From positions 1 to 64,000 of the forward strand of contig NZ_BBBX01000017.1 in NCBI RefSeq assembly GCF_001311785.1: a DNA stretch of 64,000 bases, written 5' to 3'. The stretch's first letter is position 1. Every line of letters starts with the position of its first letter. A program made the position numbers and the translations under genes. The notes beneath the pieces are model-generated. The model did no database searches and was not told the origin of the DNA. It saw only the letters and a program-made list of their open reading frames with translations. This DNA comes from Lacticaseibacillus saniviri JCM 17471 = DSM 24301 (GTDB lineage Bacteria; Bacillota; Bacilli; Lactobacillales; Lactobacillaceae). This document shows, one piece after another, positions 29,111 through 38,092 of this stretch.

Positions 29111-29227
29111 TAAACGCGCTCCAATCCCCAACAATCTCCGCCTAACTCACTTTTCGCACATGGCCAAAACTGCCATGTCGCTCAAAGTCCGTTAGTGCTC
29201 GATTGCTACCCAGGGCTTGTCGCGCTC
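29111..29227 (-). repeat. Hairpin repeat element, copy 10 (class b)
   Basis: Minus-strand reading: GAGCA-CTAAC-GG-ACTTT faces AAAGT-GA-GTTAG-GCGGA. Compared with copies 4 and 8 (GAGTA/ACGGA and GCTTT/AAAGC), both sides of both pairs have changed together. Sense-oriented 3' of dapB. Confidence 0.85.
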
Positions 29228-29229
29228 TG

Positions 29230-29985
29230 TCACAGCACCTTATCTAATCCGATTTGTAGTTCATTCAATGTGGCGACCTTGCGTGTTGCCAACAAGACAC
29301 CAGTCATAAAGCTGGAACGATCCATCGTGTCCTGGCGAATGGTGAGCAGCTCGCCACTTCCGCCAAACAGGACTTCCTCGTGGGCTAATAGTCCGGGCAA
29401 CCGCACCGCATGTACGGGCACATCATCGATATCGGCACCGCGGGCCTCGTTGTGCACTGTGGGTTGGGGTGCGTTCTGACGCGATTTTGCAATCAGATGT
29501 GCGGTAGCACTGGCCGTCCCGGATGGTGCATCGGGTTTGTCACCGTGATGGTATTCGATGACCTCAGCATCCGGAAAATATTGCGCAGCTTCCTGAGCGA
29601 ACTTCATCAGTAAGACAGCGCTCAAGCCAAAATTAGGCACAATTAAGCCGCCCAGATGTGCGGTGACGGCTTGCTGTTGTAACTCTTGTTGTTGCTGTGG
29701 CGTCAAACCGCTGGTACCAATAATGGGGTGAATCCCGTGTTGAATCGCGAGTACCGCATTGTGGTAGGCTGCTTCAACGGTCGTAAAATCGATCCAAACA
29801 TCGGCCGCTGTGACGTCCACATCAGTGGTCCACAATGCAACATCATCAGGCAGCTGAGTCATATCGGCTGTCGTGGCATGCGGATCAAAAACGGCGACGA
29901 GCTTCATATCAGCTTGATTGCGGACAGTTTGTACCGTGGCTTGTCCCATGGCGCCGCGGAAACCGGCAATAACAACGTTAATCAT
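29230..29985 (-). CDS. dapB: 4-hydroxy-tetrahydrodipicolinate reductase
   Basis: A 251-residue NAD(P)H-dependent reductase making tetrahydrodipicolinate, the second step of the diaminopimelate branch. Rossmann motif GFRGAMGQA at the N-terminus; catalytic and substrate motif EYHHGDKPDAPSGTA at about 155. The start ATGA overlaps the dapA stop. Last gene of the lysA-led operon. Confidence 0.94.
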   Translation of the reverse strand: MINVVIAGFRGAMGQATVQTVRNQADMKLVAVFDPHATTADMTQLPDDVALWTTDVDVTAADVWIDFTTVEAAYHNAVLAIQHGIHPIIGTSGLTPQQQQELQQQAVTAHLGGLIVPNFGLSAVLLMKFAQEAAQYFPDAEVIEYHHGDKPDAPSGTASATAHLIAKSRQNAPQPTVHNEARGADIDDVPVHAVRLPGLLAHEEVLFGGSGELLTIRQDTMDRSSFMTGVLLATRKVATLNELQIGLDKVL

Positions 29986-30883
29986 GCTGTGACTCCTTCC
30001 TTAATCTGGTCGAGTGTGGCGACATCGAGTAATTGCGCCAGTTGGGTTTGTTGGGCTTCGGTGAGTGGTAAAAGCGGCAGGCGAGGCACACCCGTTGAGA
30101 AACCTTGGGCATTCAATACCGCTTTGACTGGTGCGGGTGACGGCCAAGCGAACAGGGCGGCCATTTTGGGTAACAACCACTGTTGGAGGTGTGCCACTTG
30201 CGTGAGATCACCGGTTTTGAGTGCCTGATAGGCGGCCTGCATGGTGTCACCGTAGAGATGGCTGGCGACCGAAATTACACCATCGGCACCTAGTGTCGCC
30301 GCGGTAATGAATTGTTCGTCCTCGCCGGTCCAAACGATAAAATCATCGGGGGTGCCGGCGATAATCGCACTGAGTTCTGGCAGTGAGCCGCACTGTTTGA
30401 TGCCCGCAATGTTCTCATGTTCGGCGAGCGTGATGACAGTTTCTGGGATCATGGTCACGCCGGTACGACCGGGAATGTTGTACAGCACAAGTGGCAGGGG
30501 GCTCGTGTCGGCGATGGCCGTGAAGTGGGCCACCATGCCTGCCTGGTCGGGTTTGTTGTAGTAGGGCACCACGGTCAATAAGGCATCGATACCCGCGATT
30601 TGGCCAACTTGCTGTGCCATTTCAATGGTGGCGACAGTATTATTGCTACCGACATTGGCAATCACGGGCACACGACCATTAACGAATGTCGCGAAATGTT
30701 CGTACAGCGTGATTTTTCGGTGTCAGTGAGGGTCGGTCCTTCGCCGGTGGTACCACCGATGACAAAACCGCGGCTGCCGTGATTCAATAAGGCTTCGGTG
30801 AGCTGTTCTAAGGCAGCGTAATCGATATGGTTTTGGGTATCAAATGGGGTCACGATGGCGGTAATGAGATTCGTTGCTTTCAT
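29982..30883 (-). CDS. dapA: 4-hydroxy-tetrahydrodipicolinate synthase (frameshifted)
   Basis: Condenses pyruvate with aspartate semialdehyde, the committed step to diaminopimelate and lysine. TIM barrel with [10 protein letters not shown] near residue 45 and the Schiff-base Lys in IAGIKQCGS. The frame breaks in a T-run (plus 30713-30717). One more base gives [24 protein letters not shown] and about 300 residues. Its ATGA start overlaps the deacetylase stop and its stop overlaps dapB, so the three are translationally coupled. Confidence 0.92.
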
Positions 30884-32024
30884 GAGCGACTTCCTTTCTG
30901 CATGCGATGGGTGAGGTAACCGATCATCGCGTTGACGGCGGGTTGCAGCGCGTGTTCATCCGGATTGAAGGTACTGGTGTGAAGCTCGGTCGTGTCTCCC
31001 ACGCCCAGCCAAAACATGGTGCCTGGAATGTGGTGGAGTAAATAACCGAAGTCTTCGCCCGTCATCACGGGTTCAGTGCGTTCAAAATCCACAGGTGCTG
31101 TTTGCATGTAGGTGATGAAGTCTTGTGTGATCGCTGCATCGTTGACGACGGGATAATAGCCGCCTTGTTCCAGCGTCACATGGACGTCACAGTTATAGCT
31201 TTTGGCAATGCCACTCGCGAGTTCCTGGATGCGTTGCTTCAAATAGGCGATGTCCTCTTGGGTGAAGCCCCGCAGCGTACCTTCGAGATGCGCGGCGCCG
31301 GCGATGACATTGCGAATCGTGCCCGCTTCAAACTTGCCGATGGTGATGACCGCACTGGCCGTGGGTGCAATATTGCGCGCGACAATGCTCTGTAGTTGTG
31401 TCACGAACGCGGAAGCCGCGACCACCATGTCGTTGGCGGCCTGCGGAAACGCCGCATGTCCGGTGCGACCGGTGAAGTCGATCGTGATTTCGCTGGTCCC
31501 CGCAAAGAGGGTACCGATGCGCGTGGCGATGGTGCCAGCGGGTAAGTTGGGGCGGTCATGCAGACCATAGAGTTCATCGATGTGCCAATCACCGGTAAAG
31601 CGTCGGCGTCATACGCGATTTTGCCACCGCTGTGACTCTCTTCAGCGGGTTGAAAGAAGAAAATCAGATTGTCCTTGGGTTGATGTGTCGCAAAATGCGC
31701 CAAAATTCCCAGAGCGACGGTCATATGTAAATCGTGCCCGCATGCGTGACTGATGCCCGCATGTGTGGAACTGAACGGCAGCTCAGTGGTTTCATCAACG
31801 GGCAGGGCGTCCATATCAGCGCGGTAACCCAGTGTTTGCGTCGGCTGACTACCCGTGATGTGAACCAAAATCGCGGTGGGCAAAACTTTAATCGTCCGCA
31901 CGGTTAGCCAGGTCTGTGGTAGTTGGGCGATGACCTGCAATAAGTAGTCATGTGTTTCTGTTTCATTCAGCGCAAGCTCTGGGATTTGATGAAGATCGCG
32001 TCGTGTTTGAATCAAATCAATCAT
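30880..32024 (-). CDS. N-acetyldiaminopimelate deacetylase (frameshifted)
   Basis: M20-family metallopeptidase, like B. subtilis YkuR, that removes the acetyl group from N-acetyl-LL-diaminopimelate. Metal motifs [21 protein letters not shown] and FFFQPAEES are present. The frame breaks near plus 31591-31596. Restoring one base gives [20 protein letters not shown] and joins the second half, which contains [21 protein letters not shown] and TGEDFGYLL. The full length is about 381 residues. It lies between dapH and dapA, which assigns it to the acetyl-DAP route rather than to general amidohydrolases. Confidence 0.9.
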
Positions 32025-32028
32025 CTGC

Positions 32029-32738
32029 TCACAGCTTTCTCAAATCATCGACGAGTTCAGTCTTAGCGCTGGTCTTGGCGTTGACCGCTTTGATGACGCG
32101 GGCGGGAACGCCAGCGACAACGGTGTGTGCAGGCACGTCTTCAGTGACGACCGCACCAGCCGCGACCACGGCACCTTGCCCGACGTGAATGCCTTCCAGC
32201 ACGACCGCATTCGCACCGACACCACGTCATCGTCAATGACGACGGGGGGTTGCCGAAGGTGGTTCCACCACACCGGCTAACACGGTACCCGCACCGATGT
32301 GACAACGCGCACCGACTTGGACACGGCCGCCTAAGACGACACCCATATCAATCATGGTCTTATCACCAATTTCGACACCGATGTTGATGATGGCACCCAT
32401 CATGATAACGGCTTGATTGCCGATGGTGACGGGATTTCTGATGATGGCACCAGGTTCAATGCGCGCATTCACGGGTTTGATATCCAATAGCGGCACACCG
32501 GTGTTGCGCCCATCTGTTTTGACCACTTGATCACTGATCTGGTCAGCGTGAGCCGTCAAAACGGGTTCAATCAACGCCCAATCACCGATAACGGTGCCGG
32601 TATGCGTTTCAAGAAAAACATGAACGGTGTCAGGAAAATAATATCAGCGAGATCACCCTTGAGATAAACGGTCACAGGGGTGGTCTTTTTGGCGTTGGCA
32701 ATGCTATCGATAATGGCTTGTGAGCTGAGTGTGGACAT
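32029..32738 (-). CDS. dapH: 2,3,4,5-tetrahydropyridine-2,6-dicarboxylate N-acetyltransferase (three frameshifts)
   Basis: Acetyltransferase of the acetyl branch of diaminopimelate synthesis. The left-handed beta-helix hexapeptide repeats are clear ([27 protein letters not shown]). Three breaks are needed to explain the frame: a missing base at plus 32635-32638, an extra base in the G-run 32244-32249, and a missing base near 32217-32226. Corrected, it reads from [22 protein letters not shown] to ELVDDLRKL, 236 residues, the exact size I recall for B. subtilis DapH. ATG 32738 follows AGTAGGT; it lies 18 nt after lysA. Confidence 0.88.
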
Positions 32739-32756
32739 AAGTTGACCTACTTTCTT

Positions 32757-34049
32757 CTATAGATAGGATTGATCCAGATGAATCAGATCGGCAAAAGTTT
32801 CACGTGAAACAACAATTTTGGCTTGGCCATTCTCCACAAAGACAACGGCCGGTCGTGGATTGCGATTGTAATTGGAGGCCATGGCATACCCGTAGGCGCC
32901 TGTGGCACAGACCGCGACGATATCACCGGGATGGGTGGTGGGAAGCGGCTGCCGATCGATCAGAATATCGCCCGATTCACAGTACTTGCCGACCAGGTGC
33001 ACGGTCTCTGTTGCTGGTGCCTGTGGGGCACTGGCGAGGACCGCTTCATACTTGGCCTGATAGAGTGCGGGACGAATATTGTCACCCATACCGCCATCGA
33101 CGGCGACGTAGGGCAGTAATCCGGGCACGTCTTTGCGACTGCCAATGGTGTAAAGCGAGTAGCCAGCTGGGCCGACGATGGCGCGCCCCGGTTCAATCCA
33201 AATCTGTGGCAGGGACATCTGTAGGGCCGTGCTGTCAGCTTTGGCCGCTTCGACAATCGCTTGGACAAAGGCTTCCGGTGGCAGTGGATCGTCATCTTTG
33301 GTATAGGCAATCCCGAAGCCGCCACCGACATTGAGTACTTCTGGGGTGAAATCAAAGGTCTGTGCCCAATCGGCGAGCAGTGACATCAACTTGTGAGTGA
33401 CCGCGATGAAGCCTTCCAGTGCAAAAATTTGGGAACCGATATGCGCGTGAATACCACGAAGATTCAGGTACGGTGCCTGCATCGCCTGTGCCACCGCCGC
33501 TGTCGCCTGATTGGAATCAAGGTCGAAACCGAACTTGCTGTCGACTTGACCGGTCTGATCGTACTCGTGCGTATGCGCGCTGATACCGGGCGTGATGCGC
33601 AATAGAATATCGACGGGTTGCTGACGCGCCGTCGTCAGGTGATCGAGTAGGGCGAGTTCGTGGAAATTATCCACGATGATGGTGCCGACATGCGCGTCCA
33701 GTGCCATGACCAATTCGGCTTCACTCTTGTTATTACCGTGGAAGCTGACGTGTGGCATGGGAAACTGAGCCGCAATCGCCGTGGTGAGTTCGCCACCAGA
33801 CACGACATCGATGTGCGCGTTGAGCTGCTGCATCACTTGATACATCGCGATGCTCGCGAATGCCTTTGAGGCGTAACTGACGATGCCGTCAACATGCGCG
33901 GTTTCAAAAACGTGTTGGAAGGCGCGTACCTGCTGTCGAATTTGGGCCACATCGTAAACGACGAGTGGCGTTTGATAGTCGGCTGCGAGTGTGAGGGCAT
34001 CGGCACCACCGATTTCGAGGTGTCCAGCGTGATTGGTTGGTAATGACAT
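32757..34049 (-). CDS. lysA: Diaminopimelate decarboxylase
   Basis: A 430-residue PLP enzyme converting meso-diaminopimelate to lysine. The PLP Lys is in VSYASKAFAS near residue 60, the HGNNKS and glycine loop GGGFGI bind phosphate, and the catalytic Cys motif GKYCESGD is present. Start ATG 34049 (MSLPTNHAG) with AAAGGAG upstream. The longer in-frame reading (to 34241) only translates the riboswitch. First gene of the operon and controlled by the lysine riboswitch before it. Since lysA leads the operon, the lysine signal covers all five genes. Confidence 0.95.
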   Translation of the reverse strand: MSLPTNHAGHLEIGGADALTLAADYQTPLVVYDVAQIRQQVRAFQHVFETAHVDGIVSYASKAFASIAMYQVMQQLNAHIDVVSGGELTTAIAAQFPMPHVSFHGNNKSEAELVMALDAHVGTIIVDNFHELALLDHLTTARQQPVDILLRITPGISAHTHEYDQTGQVDSKFGFDLDSNQATAAVAQAMQAPYLNLRGIHAHIGSQIFALEGFIAVTHKLMSLLADWAQTFDFTPEVLNVGGGFGIAYTKDDDPLPPEAFVQAIVEAAKADSTALQMSLPQIWIEPGRAIVGPAGYSLYTIGSRKDVPGLLPYVAVDGGMGDNIRPALYQAKYEAVLASAPQAPATETVHLVGKYCESGDILIDRQPLPTTHPGDIVAVCATGAYGYAMASNYNRNPRPAVVFVENGQAKIVVSRETFADLIHLDQSYL

Positions 34050-34089
34050 GGCGAACTCCTTTCGAGGTGGGAGACGCAGGCCGAAACAC

Positions 34090-34333
34090 CAAAAAGGGAT
34101 CCTCTTGGTTTCAGCCTGACGCGAAACAAAGAGAATCCCTGTGGAAGAAATTCGGAATGTTTGATAGCGCCCCGCCAACTGAATTGGCGACAGTGCAAGA
34201 TCTATTCGACCTTGTCCCAACAACCCGGCGTCCACGCGCAAGATTGTTTCGGCGATCTTCCCTTTTGCACCGGGTCAACGTGTTGTGGACACTAACCGGT
34301 GGGACTGATGTTAATCGCAACCTCTATCTGATT
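34090..34333 (-). promoter_or_regulatory. Lysine riboswitch (L-box) with terminator, upstream of lysA
   Basis: Minus strand. The aptamer starts with the L-box signature GATAGAGGTTGCG (about 34318-34330) and contains GCCGAAAC, CCGGGTTGTTGGGAC and the end GCACTGTCGCC (about 34185-34196). An intrinsic terminator follows: GGGATTCTCTT pairs with AAGAGGATCCC and a U5 run (about 34095-34136), with an inner GTTTC/GAAAC. Lysine binding is expected to favour the terminator and shut off the operon. The ligand is inferred from the match and the genes controlled. Confidence 0.88.
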
Positions 34334-34340
34334 TTTAACC

Positions 34341-34369
34341 AGTCTATAATTTTAGCTAACGAATGTCAA
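34341..34369 (-). promoter_or_regulatory. Promoter of the lysA operon
   Basis: Minus strand TTGACA (34364-34369), 17-nt spacer, TAGACT (34341-34346). Start of transcription falls just before the L-box signature. Confidence 0.75.
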
Positions 34370-34436
34370 ATAATTTTTGACGCTTTTATTACTATGAGAT
34401 GCCGTAAAATCGGGACGAAATGACAAATTTTAACGC

Positions 34437-34464
34437 TTGAAGTCCGTCAGATGTGTGCTAAACT
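34437..34464 (+). promoter_or_regulatory. Promoter of the aspartokinase operon
   Basis: TTGAAG (34437-34442), 16-nt spacer, TAAACT (34459-34464). The leader is only about 40 nt long and holds no visible riboswitch, unlike the divergent lysA operon. Confidence 0.65.
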
Positions 34465-34512
34465 GCGTGATTAAATCATCAAATTCTCATTTTAGACTTT
34501 GGAGGGACAGTT

Positions 34513-35865
34513 ATGCGGGTCGTCAAATTCGGAGGCACATCGCTTTCAACCGGAGAACAATTCGAGCGCGTGAGTCAGATTATGCAGGCAAATCCTGAGC
34601 GGCAGGTGGTCGTCACCAGTGCACCAGGCAAACGCTTCAAACAAGACATCAAGGTGACCGATCTCTTGATTCAAGCCGCAAAAAATTGCGACGTGTTACC
34701 AGACATTGTGGCTCGCTATCAGGCCATCGCGAATTATTTTAACCTAGACCAATCTGTTATTGATTGGATTGAGAGTCAACTAGACCAATTATCTCGAGAG
34801 ATGGTTTCGAGGTCACAACATCTGGCGAATTTTAAGGCCCAAGGTGAACGCTTCAGTGCTTACCTGCTGACAGCCGTACTCAAATCACAGGGGACTGACG
34901 CGACTTTCGTTGAACCCGCCACACTCGGATTGGTCGTCAGCGGTGAAAGCGATGATGCCCAGATTGATCCGGTGACCTATCGCAATCTCGCGGCCTTCCA
35001 GCGACCACGAGGCATTATGGTGGTGCCGGGCTTCTATGCAACCACGGCGGCAGGTGATATCGCGACATTTTCCCGCGGTGGTTCCGACATCACAGGTGCG
35101 ATTCTCGCCAAAGGCTTCGGTGCCGAGCGTTATGAGAACTTCACCGATGTTGATGGCGTGTATGCCGCCGATCCACGTGTGGTTAATCAGCCGCAGCCTA
35201 TCGCGACCATGACGTATCGCGAGTTGCGGGAGCTGTCGTATGGTGGCTTCGGGGTCTTCCATGATGAGGCGATTATTCCGGCCATTGAAGGCCAGATCCC
35301 CATCAATTTGAAGAACACCAATGCGCCGCAGCTGCCGGGCACGATGATTGTGCCGGAAGCGGGATTCGAGGCGCGGCACGCGATTACGGGGATTGTGAGC
35401 GCGGATCACTTCAGTGCCATTTATCTGCATCGTTACCTGCTCAACAAGGAGACGGGGCTCACGCTCAAGCTGCTCGAGCTGCTGTATCACTATCACTTGA
35501 GTTACGAGCACATGCCCAGCGGCATCGATGACCTCACACTGATTTTGGATGATACACAGCTGGATGCGGCCACCAAAACAGCGCTGTGTGCGGATATCAA
35601 ACGGGTCTTACAACCCGATGTGCTGGAATGGATCGATGACTACGCGATCATCATGGTGGTCGGTGAAGGCATGGCGGCACACACCAGCTTGATTCAGACA
35701 ATCCTGCAACCACTGGCGGCCGAACACATTCATGTGTCGATGATCAATCAGGGTGCCTCACAGATTTCACTGATGCTGGGTACCGATCAAAAAGATGCCG
35801 CACGCGCCGTTCAAGCGATTTATCGCACCTTCTTTATTCCCGTTAATCAACGATTGGAGGCTTAA
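34513..35865 (+). CDS. Aspartate kinase
   Basis: A 450-residue aspartokinase starting the aspartate pathway. N-terminal kinase domain with VVKFGGTSL and FSRGGSDITGAI; C-terminal tandem ACT domains (about 300-450) for feedback inhibition. Its length and the N-terminus MRVVKFGGTSLSTGEQF place it with the single-chain type-III-like enzymes (B. subtilis YclM), not the two-subunit LysC. Which amino acid inhibits it cannot be read here. GGAGG lies 7 nt before the ATG. It is followed at once by dapF and asd, so it serves diaminopimelate supply. Confidence 0.92.
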   Translation: MRVVKFGGTSLSTGEQFERVSQIMQANPERQVVVTSAPGKRFKQDIKVTDLLIQAAKNCDVLPDIVARYQAIANYFNLDQSVIDWIESQLDQLSREMVSRSQHLANFKAQGERFSAYLLTAVLKSQGTDATFVEPATLGLVVSGESDDAQIDPVTYRNLAAFQRPRGIMVVPGFYATTAAGDIATFSRGGSDITGAILAKGFGAERYENFTDVDGVYAADPRVVNQPQPIATMTYRELRELSYGGFGVFHDEAIIPAIEGQIPINLKNTNAPQLPGTMIVPEAGFEARHAITGIVSADHFSAIYLHRYLLNKETGLTLKLLELLYHYHLSYEHMPSGIDDLTLILDDTQLDAATKTALCADIKRVLQPDVLEWIDDYAIIMVVGEGMAAHTSLIQTILQPLAAEHIHVSMINQGASQISLMLGTDQKDAARAVQAIYRTFFIPVNQRLEA

Positions 35866-35867
35866 CA

Positions 35868-36833
35868 ATGAGTGACTTATATCGTGTTCACGGTTCGGAG
35901 AATCAATTCTATTTGTTAGATCAAACGCAACTACAGGCGGCATTGACGCCAGAAGAACAACAGCAGCTCGCCATTGAATTGGCCCAGCGCGAGCATGTCG
36001 ATGGCCTCTTAGTCGTCGATGAGAGTGACAGTGCGCTGGGTAAGATGACGGTGGTCAATGCGGACGGTAGCCTGGCCAAGATGTGCGGTAATGGGCTGCG
36101 CACCGTGGCGCGGTACCTGAGTGAACAGCAGCATCAACGTGATTTTGCGGTGACGACAGCGCTCAAGGACTTGAGTGTGGCGCAGCAACCGGATCTCGCA
36201 CCAGGCGTTCCGGCATTTGCGGTGGAAATCGCACCGGTCAGTTTCGACCCCACCGCCTTGCCGTTCACACCAGCTCTGAGCGAGACACCGATTATTGATC
36301 AAGTGCTGCCCGCGCTGCATCCCAGCCTCCATTTCACCGCTGTTGCCGTCCCCAATCCGCATTTGATTGCGCAGGTGACGCGGGAACAGATGGCGAGTCC
36401 ACTGTTGCAGACCTTGGGTGAACAGCTCAATACCAGCAATCCCTATTTTCCAGAAGGGGTCAACGTGAGCTTTGCCGTTCAGTTGGCACCCAATGAATTG
36501 TTTGTCCGTACCTACGAACGCGGCGTTGGTTTCACCAATGCGTGTGGCACAGGGATGGCGGCGACCACACTCGCATTGAGTCAGACGAAAGCCGATGTGG
36601 CCATGAATCAATTGGTCTCGGTCTACAACCCAGGCGGCATGGTCAAGACGTGGGTGCACCACGATGATACGGGATTTTGGATCGATCTCATCGGTAACGC
36701 CACCGTCATGGCGCACGCGACAATCGATGAAGACGCGCTACATCGCGGGCAATGGCGGGATGTCACGATTGAAGCCACACCAGAACAAGCGGCCTATGAA
36801 CAGTTTGTGGCCACACTACCACGGGAATTTTAG
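35868..36833 (+). CDS. dapF: Diaminopimelate epimerase
   Basis: A 321-residue PLP-independent racemase turning LL- into meso-diaminopimelate. The two catalytic Cys are in KMCGNGLRT and [11 protein letters not shown]. It is longer than the E. coli enzyme (274), as usual for lactobacilli. GGAGG precedes the ATG, 2 nt after the aspartokinase stop. Middle gene of the three-gene operon. Confidence 0.94.
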   Translation: MSDLYRVHGSENQFYLLDQTQLQAALTPEEQQQLAIELAQREHVDGLLVVDESDSALGKMTVVNADGSLAKMCGNGLRTVARYLSEQQHQRDFAVTTALKDLSVAQQPDLAPGVPAFAVEIAPVSFDPTALPFTPALSETPIIDQVLPALHPSLHFTAVAVPNPHLIAQVTREQMASPLLQTLGEQLNTSNPYFPEGVNVSFAVQLAPNELFVRTYERGVGFTNACGTGMAATTLALSQTKADVAMNQLVSVYNPGGMVKTWVHHDDTGFWIDLIGNATVMAHATIDEDALHRGQWRDVTIEATPEQAAYEQFVATLPREF

Positions 36834-36844
36834 GAGGAGAGCAC

Positions 36845-37888
36845 ATGTATCGAATTGCAGTTGTGGGCGCAACAGGCGCCGTTGGGACCAGAATGTTAGC
36901 CATGTTGGTGGAAAGCACCTTGCCGATTGAAGAAGTCGTCGCGTTAGCATCGAGCCGCTCGGCAGGTAAGCAGGTGCGTTACGGGGATCAGTTGCTCACG
37001 GTCCAAACACTGACAGCAGATTCGTTTGCCGGCATCGATATCGCCTTATTTTCCGCGGGCGGGGCCGTGTCAAAGCGGTTTGCCCCTATCGCGGTCGAAG
37101 CGGGTGCTATCGTGATCGATAACACCAGTGCCTTTCGCATGGATCCCAACGTGCCGCTGGTTGTGCCCGAGGTGAATGCGCAGGCGTTGACGACACACCA
37201 CGGCATTATCGCAAATCCGAATTGTTCGACAATCCAAATGGTGGTGGGCTTAGAACCGATTCGCCAACGGTTTGGTTTGGAGCGCATCATCGTCTCGACC
37301 TATCAGGCCGCTTCTGGGGCGGGCCAACAAGCGCTAAATGAATTGATGCGAGAAACCCAGGCCGTGCTGGACAACAAAGATTCCGAACCCGCGATTTTGC
37401 CAGTCGCAGGCGAAGCACATCACTATCCCATCGCCTTCAATCCGATTCCCCAAATCGATGTGTTTGAAGCGGATGGTTACACGCATGAGGAGTGGAAAAT
37501 GATTCACGAAACCAAGAAGATTATGTTAGGTGACATGGACGCCGCCGCGCTCAAGGTGACGGCAACCTGTGTTCGTGTGCCCGTGCCGATTGCGCATTCC
37601 GAAGCCGTTTATTTTGAGGTCAGTGACAAGAATGCAACGGCGGATCAATTGCGGGATGCACTGACAGGGGCACACGGCGTGGTGGTTCAAGACGATCCCG
37701 CGCAACAACTCTATCCACAAGCGCGCAATGCGGTTGGGTCAAAGGCGACCTATGTGGGCCGTATTCGGCCGGATCAGGAGGTTGCGGGTGCCTTTCATAT
37801 GTGGAATGTGTCCGACAATCTATTGAAGGGCGCCGCCTGGAACAGCGTGCAGATTGCGGAAACCATGATGGACATGAACTTGCTATAA
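36845..37888 (+). CDS. asd: Aspartate-semialdehyde dehydrogenase
   Basis: A 347-residue NADPH enzyme making aspartate semialdehyde, the substrate of DapA. The nucleotide motif [11 protein letters not shown], catalytic Cys in [10 protein letters not shown] and the substrate/catalytic motif [11 protein letters not shown] are present. TAGGAGGAGAGC lies before the ATG. Last gene in the operon; the terminator follows directly. Confidence 0.95.
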   Translation: MYRIAVVGATGAVGTRMLAMLVESTLPIEEVVALASSRSAGKQVRYGDQLLTVQTLTADSFAGIDIALFSAGGAVSKRFAPIAVEAGAIVIDNTSAFRMDPNVPLVVPEVNAQALTTHHGIIANPNCSTIQMVVGLEPIRQRFGLERIIVSTYQAASGAGQQALNELMRETQAVLDNKDSEPAILPVAGEAHHYPIAFNPIPQIDVFEADGYTHEEWKMIHETKKIMLGDMDAAALKVTATCVRVPVPIAHSEAVYFEVSDKNATADQLRDALTGAHGVVVQDDPAQQLYPQARNAVGSKATYVGRIRPDQEVAGAFHMWNVSDNLLKGAAWNSVQIAETMMDMNLL

Positions 37889-37900
37889 ATATAGAAGCGC

Positions 37901-37944
37901 ACACAAAGAGAGCTGTGATTCAGTTGATCACGGCTCTTTTTGTG
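37901..37944 (+). terminator. Terminator after asd
   Basis: ACACAAAGAG-AGCTGTGAT pairs with ATCACGGCT-CTTTTTGTGT. Confidence 0.88.
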
Positions 37945-37992
37945 TCTTCACATGCACCGTCCATAAGCCGGTATTCGTGCATTTTAGCAGTG

Positions 37993-38001
37993 TGGTAAAA
38001 T
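37993..38001 (+). promoter_or_regulatory. Extended -10 promoter candidate of gdpP-rplI
   Basis: TGG directly before TAAAAT (37996-38001) with no good -35. The leader then holds a small hairpin, TGGG...CCCA (about 38026-38050). Confidence 0.45.
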
Positions 38002-38092
38002 AGATAAGAATAACTTAAATTCAAACTGGGGTTAGTCCCTGACTGAACCCATATCTCATGTTAGAGCACAGTTTGCGAAAGAGAGTTTGATA

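Noticed and set aside
34050-34241. N-terminal extension of lysA
   Set aside because: It only translates the riboswitch terminator and expression region; the family start MSLPTNHAG has its own ribosome site at ATG 34049.
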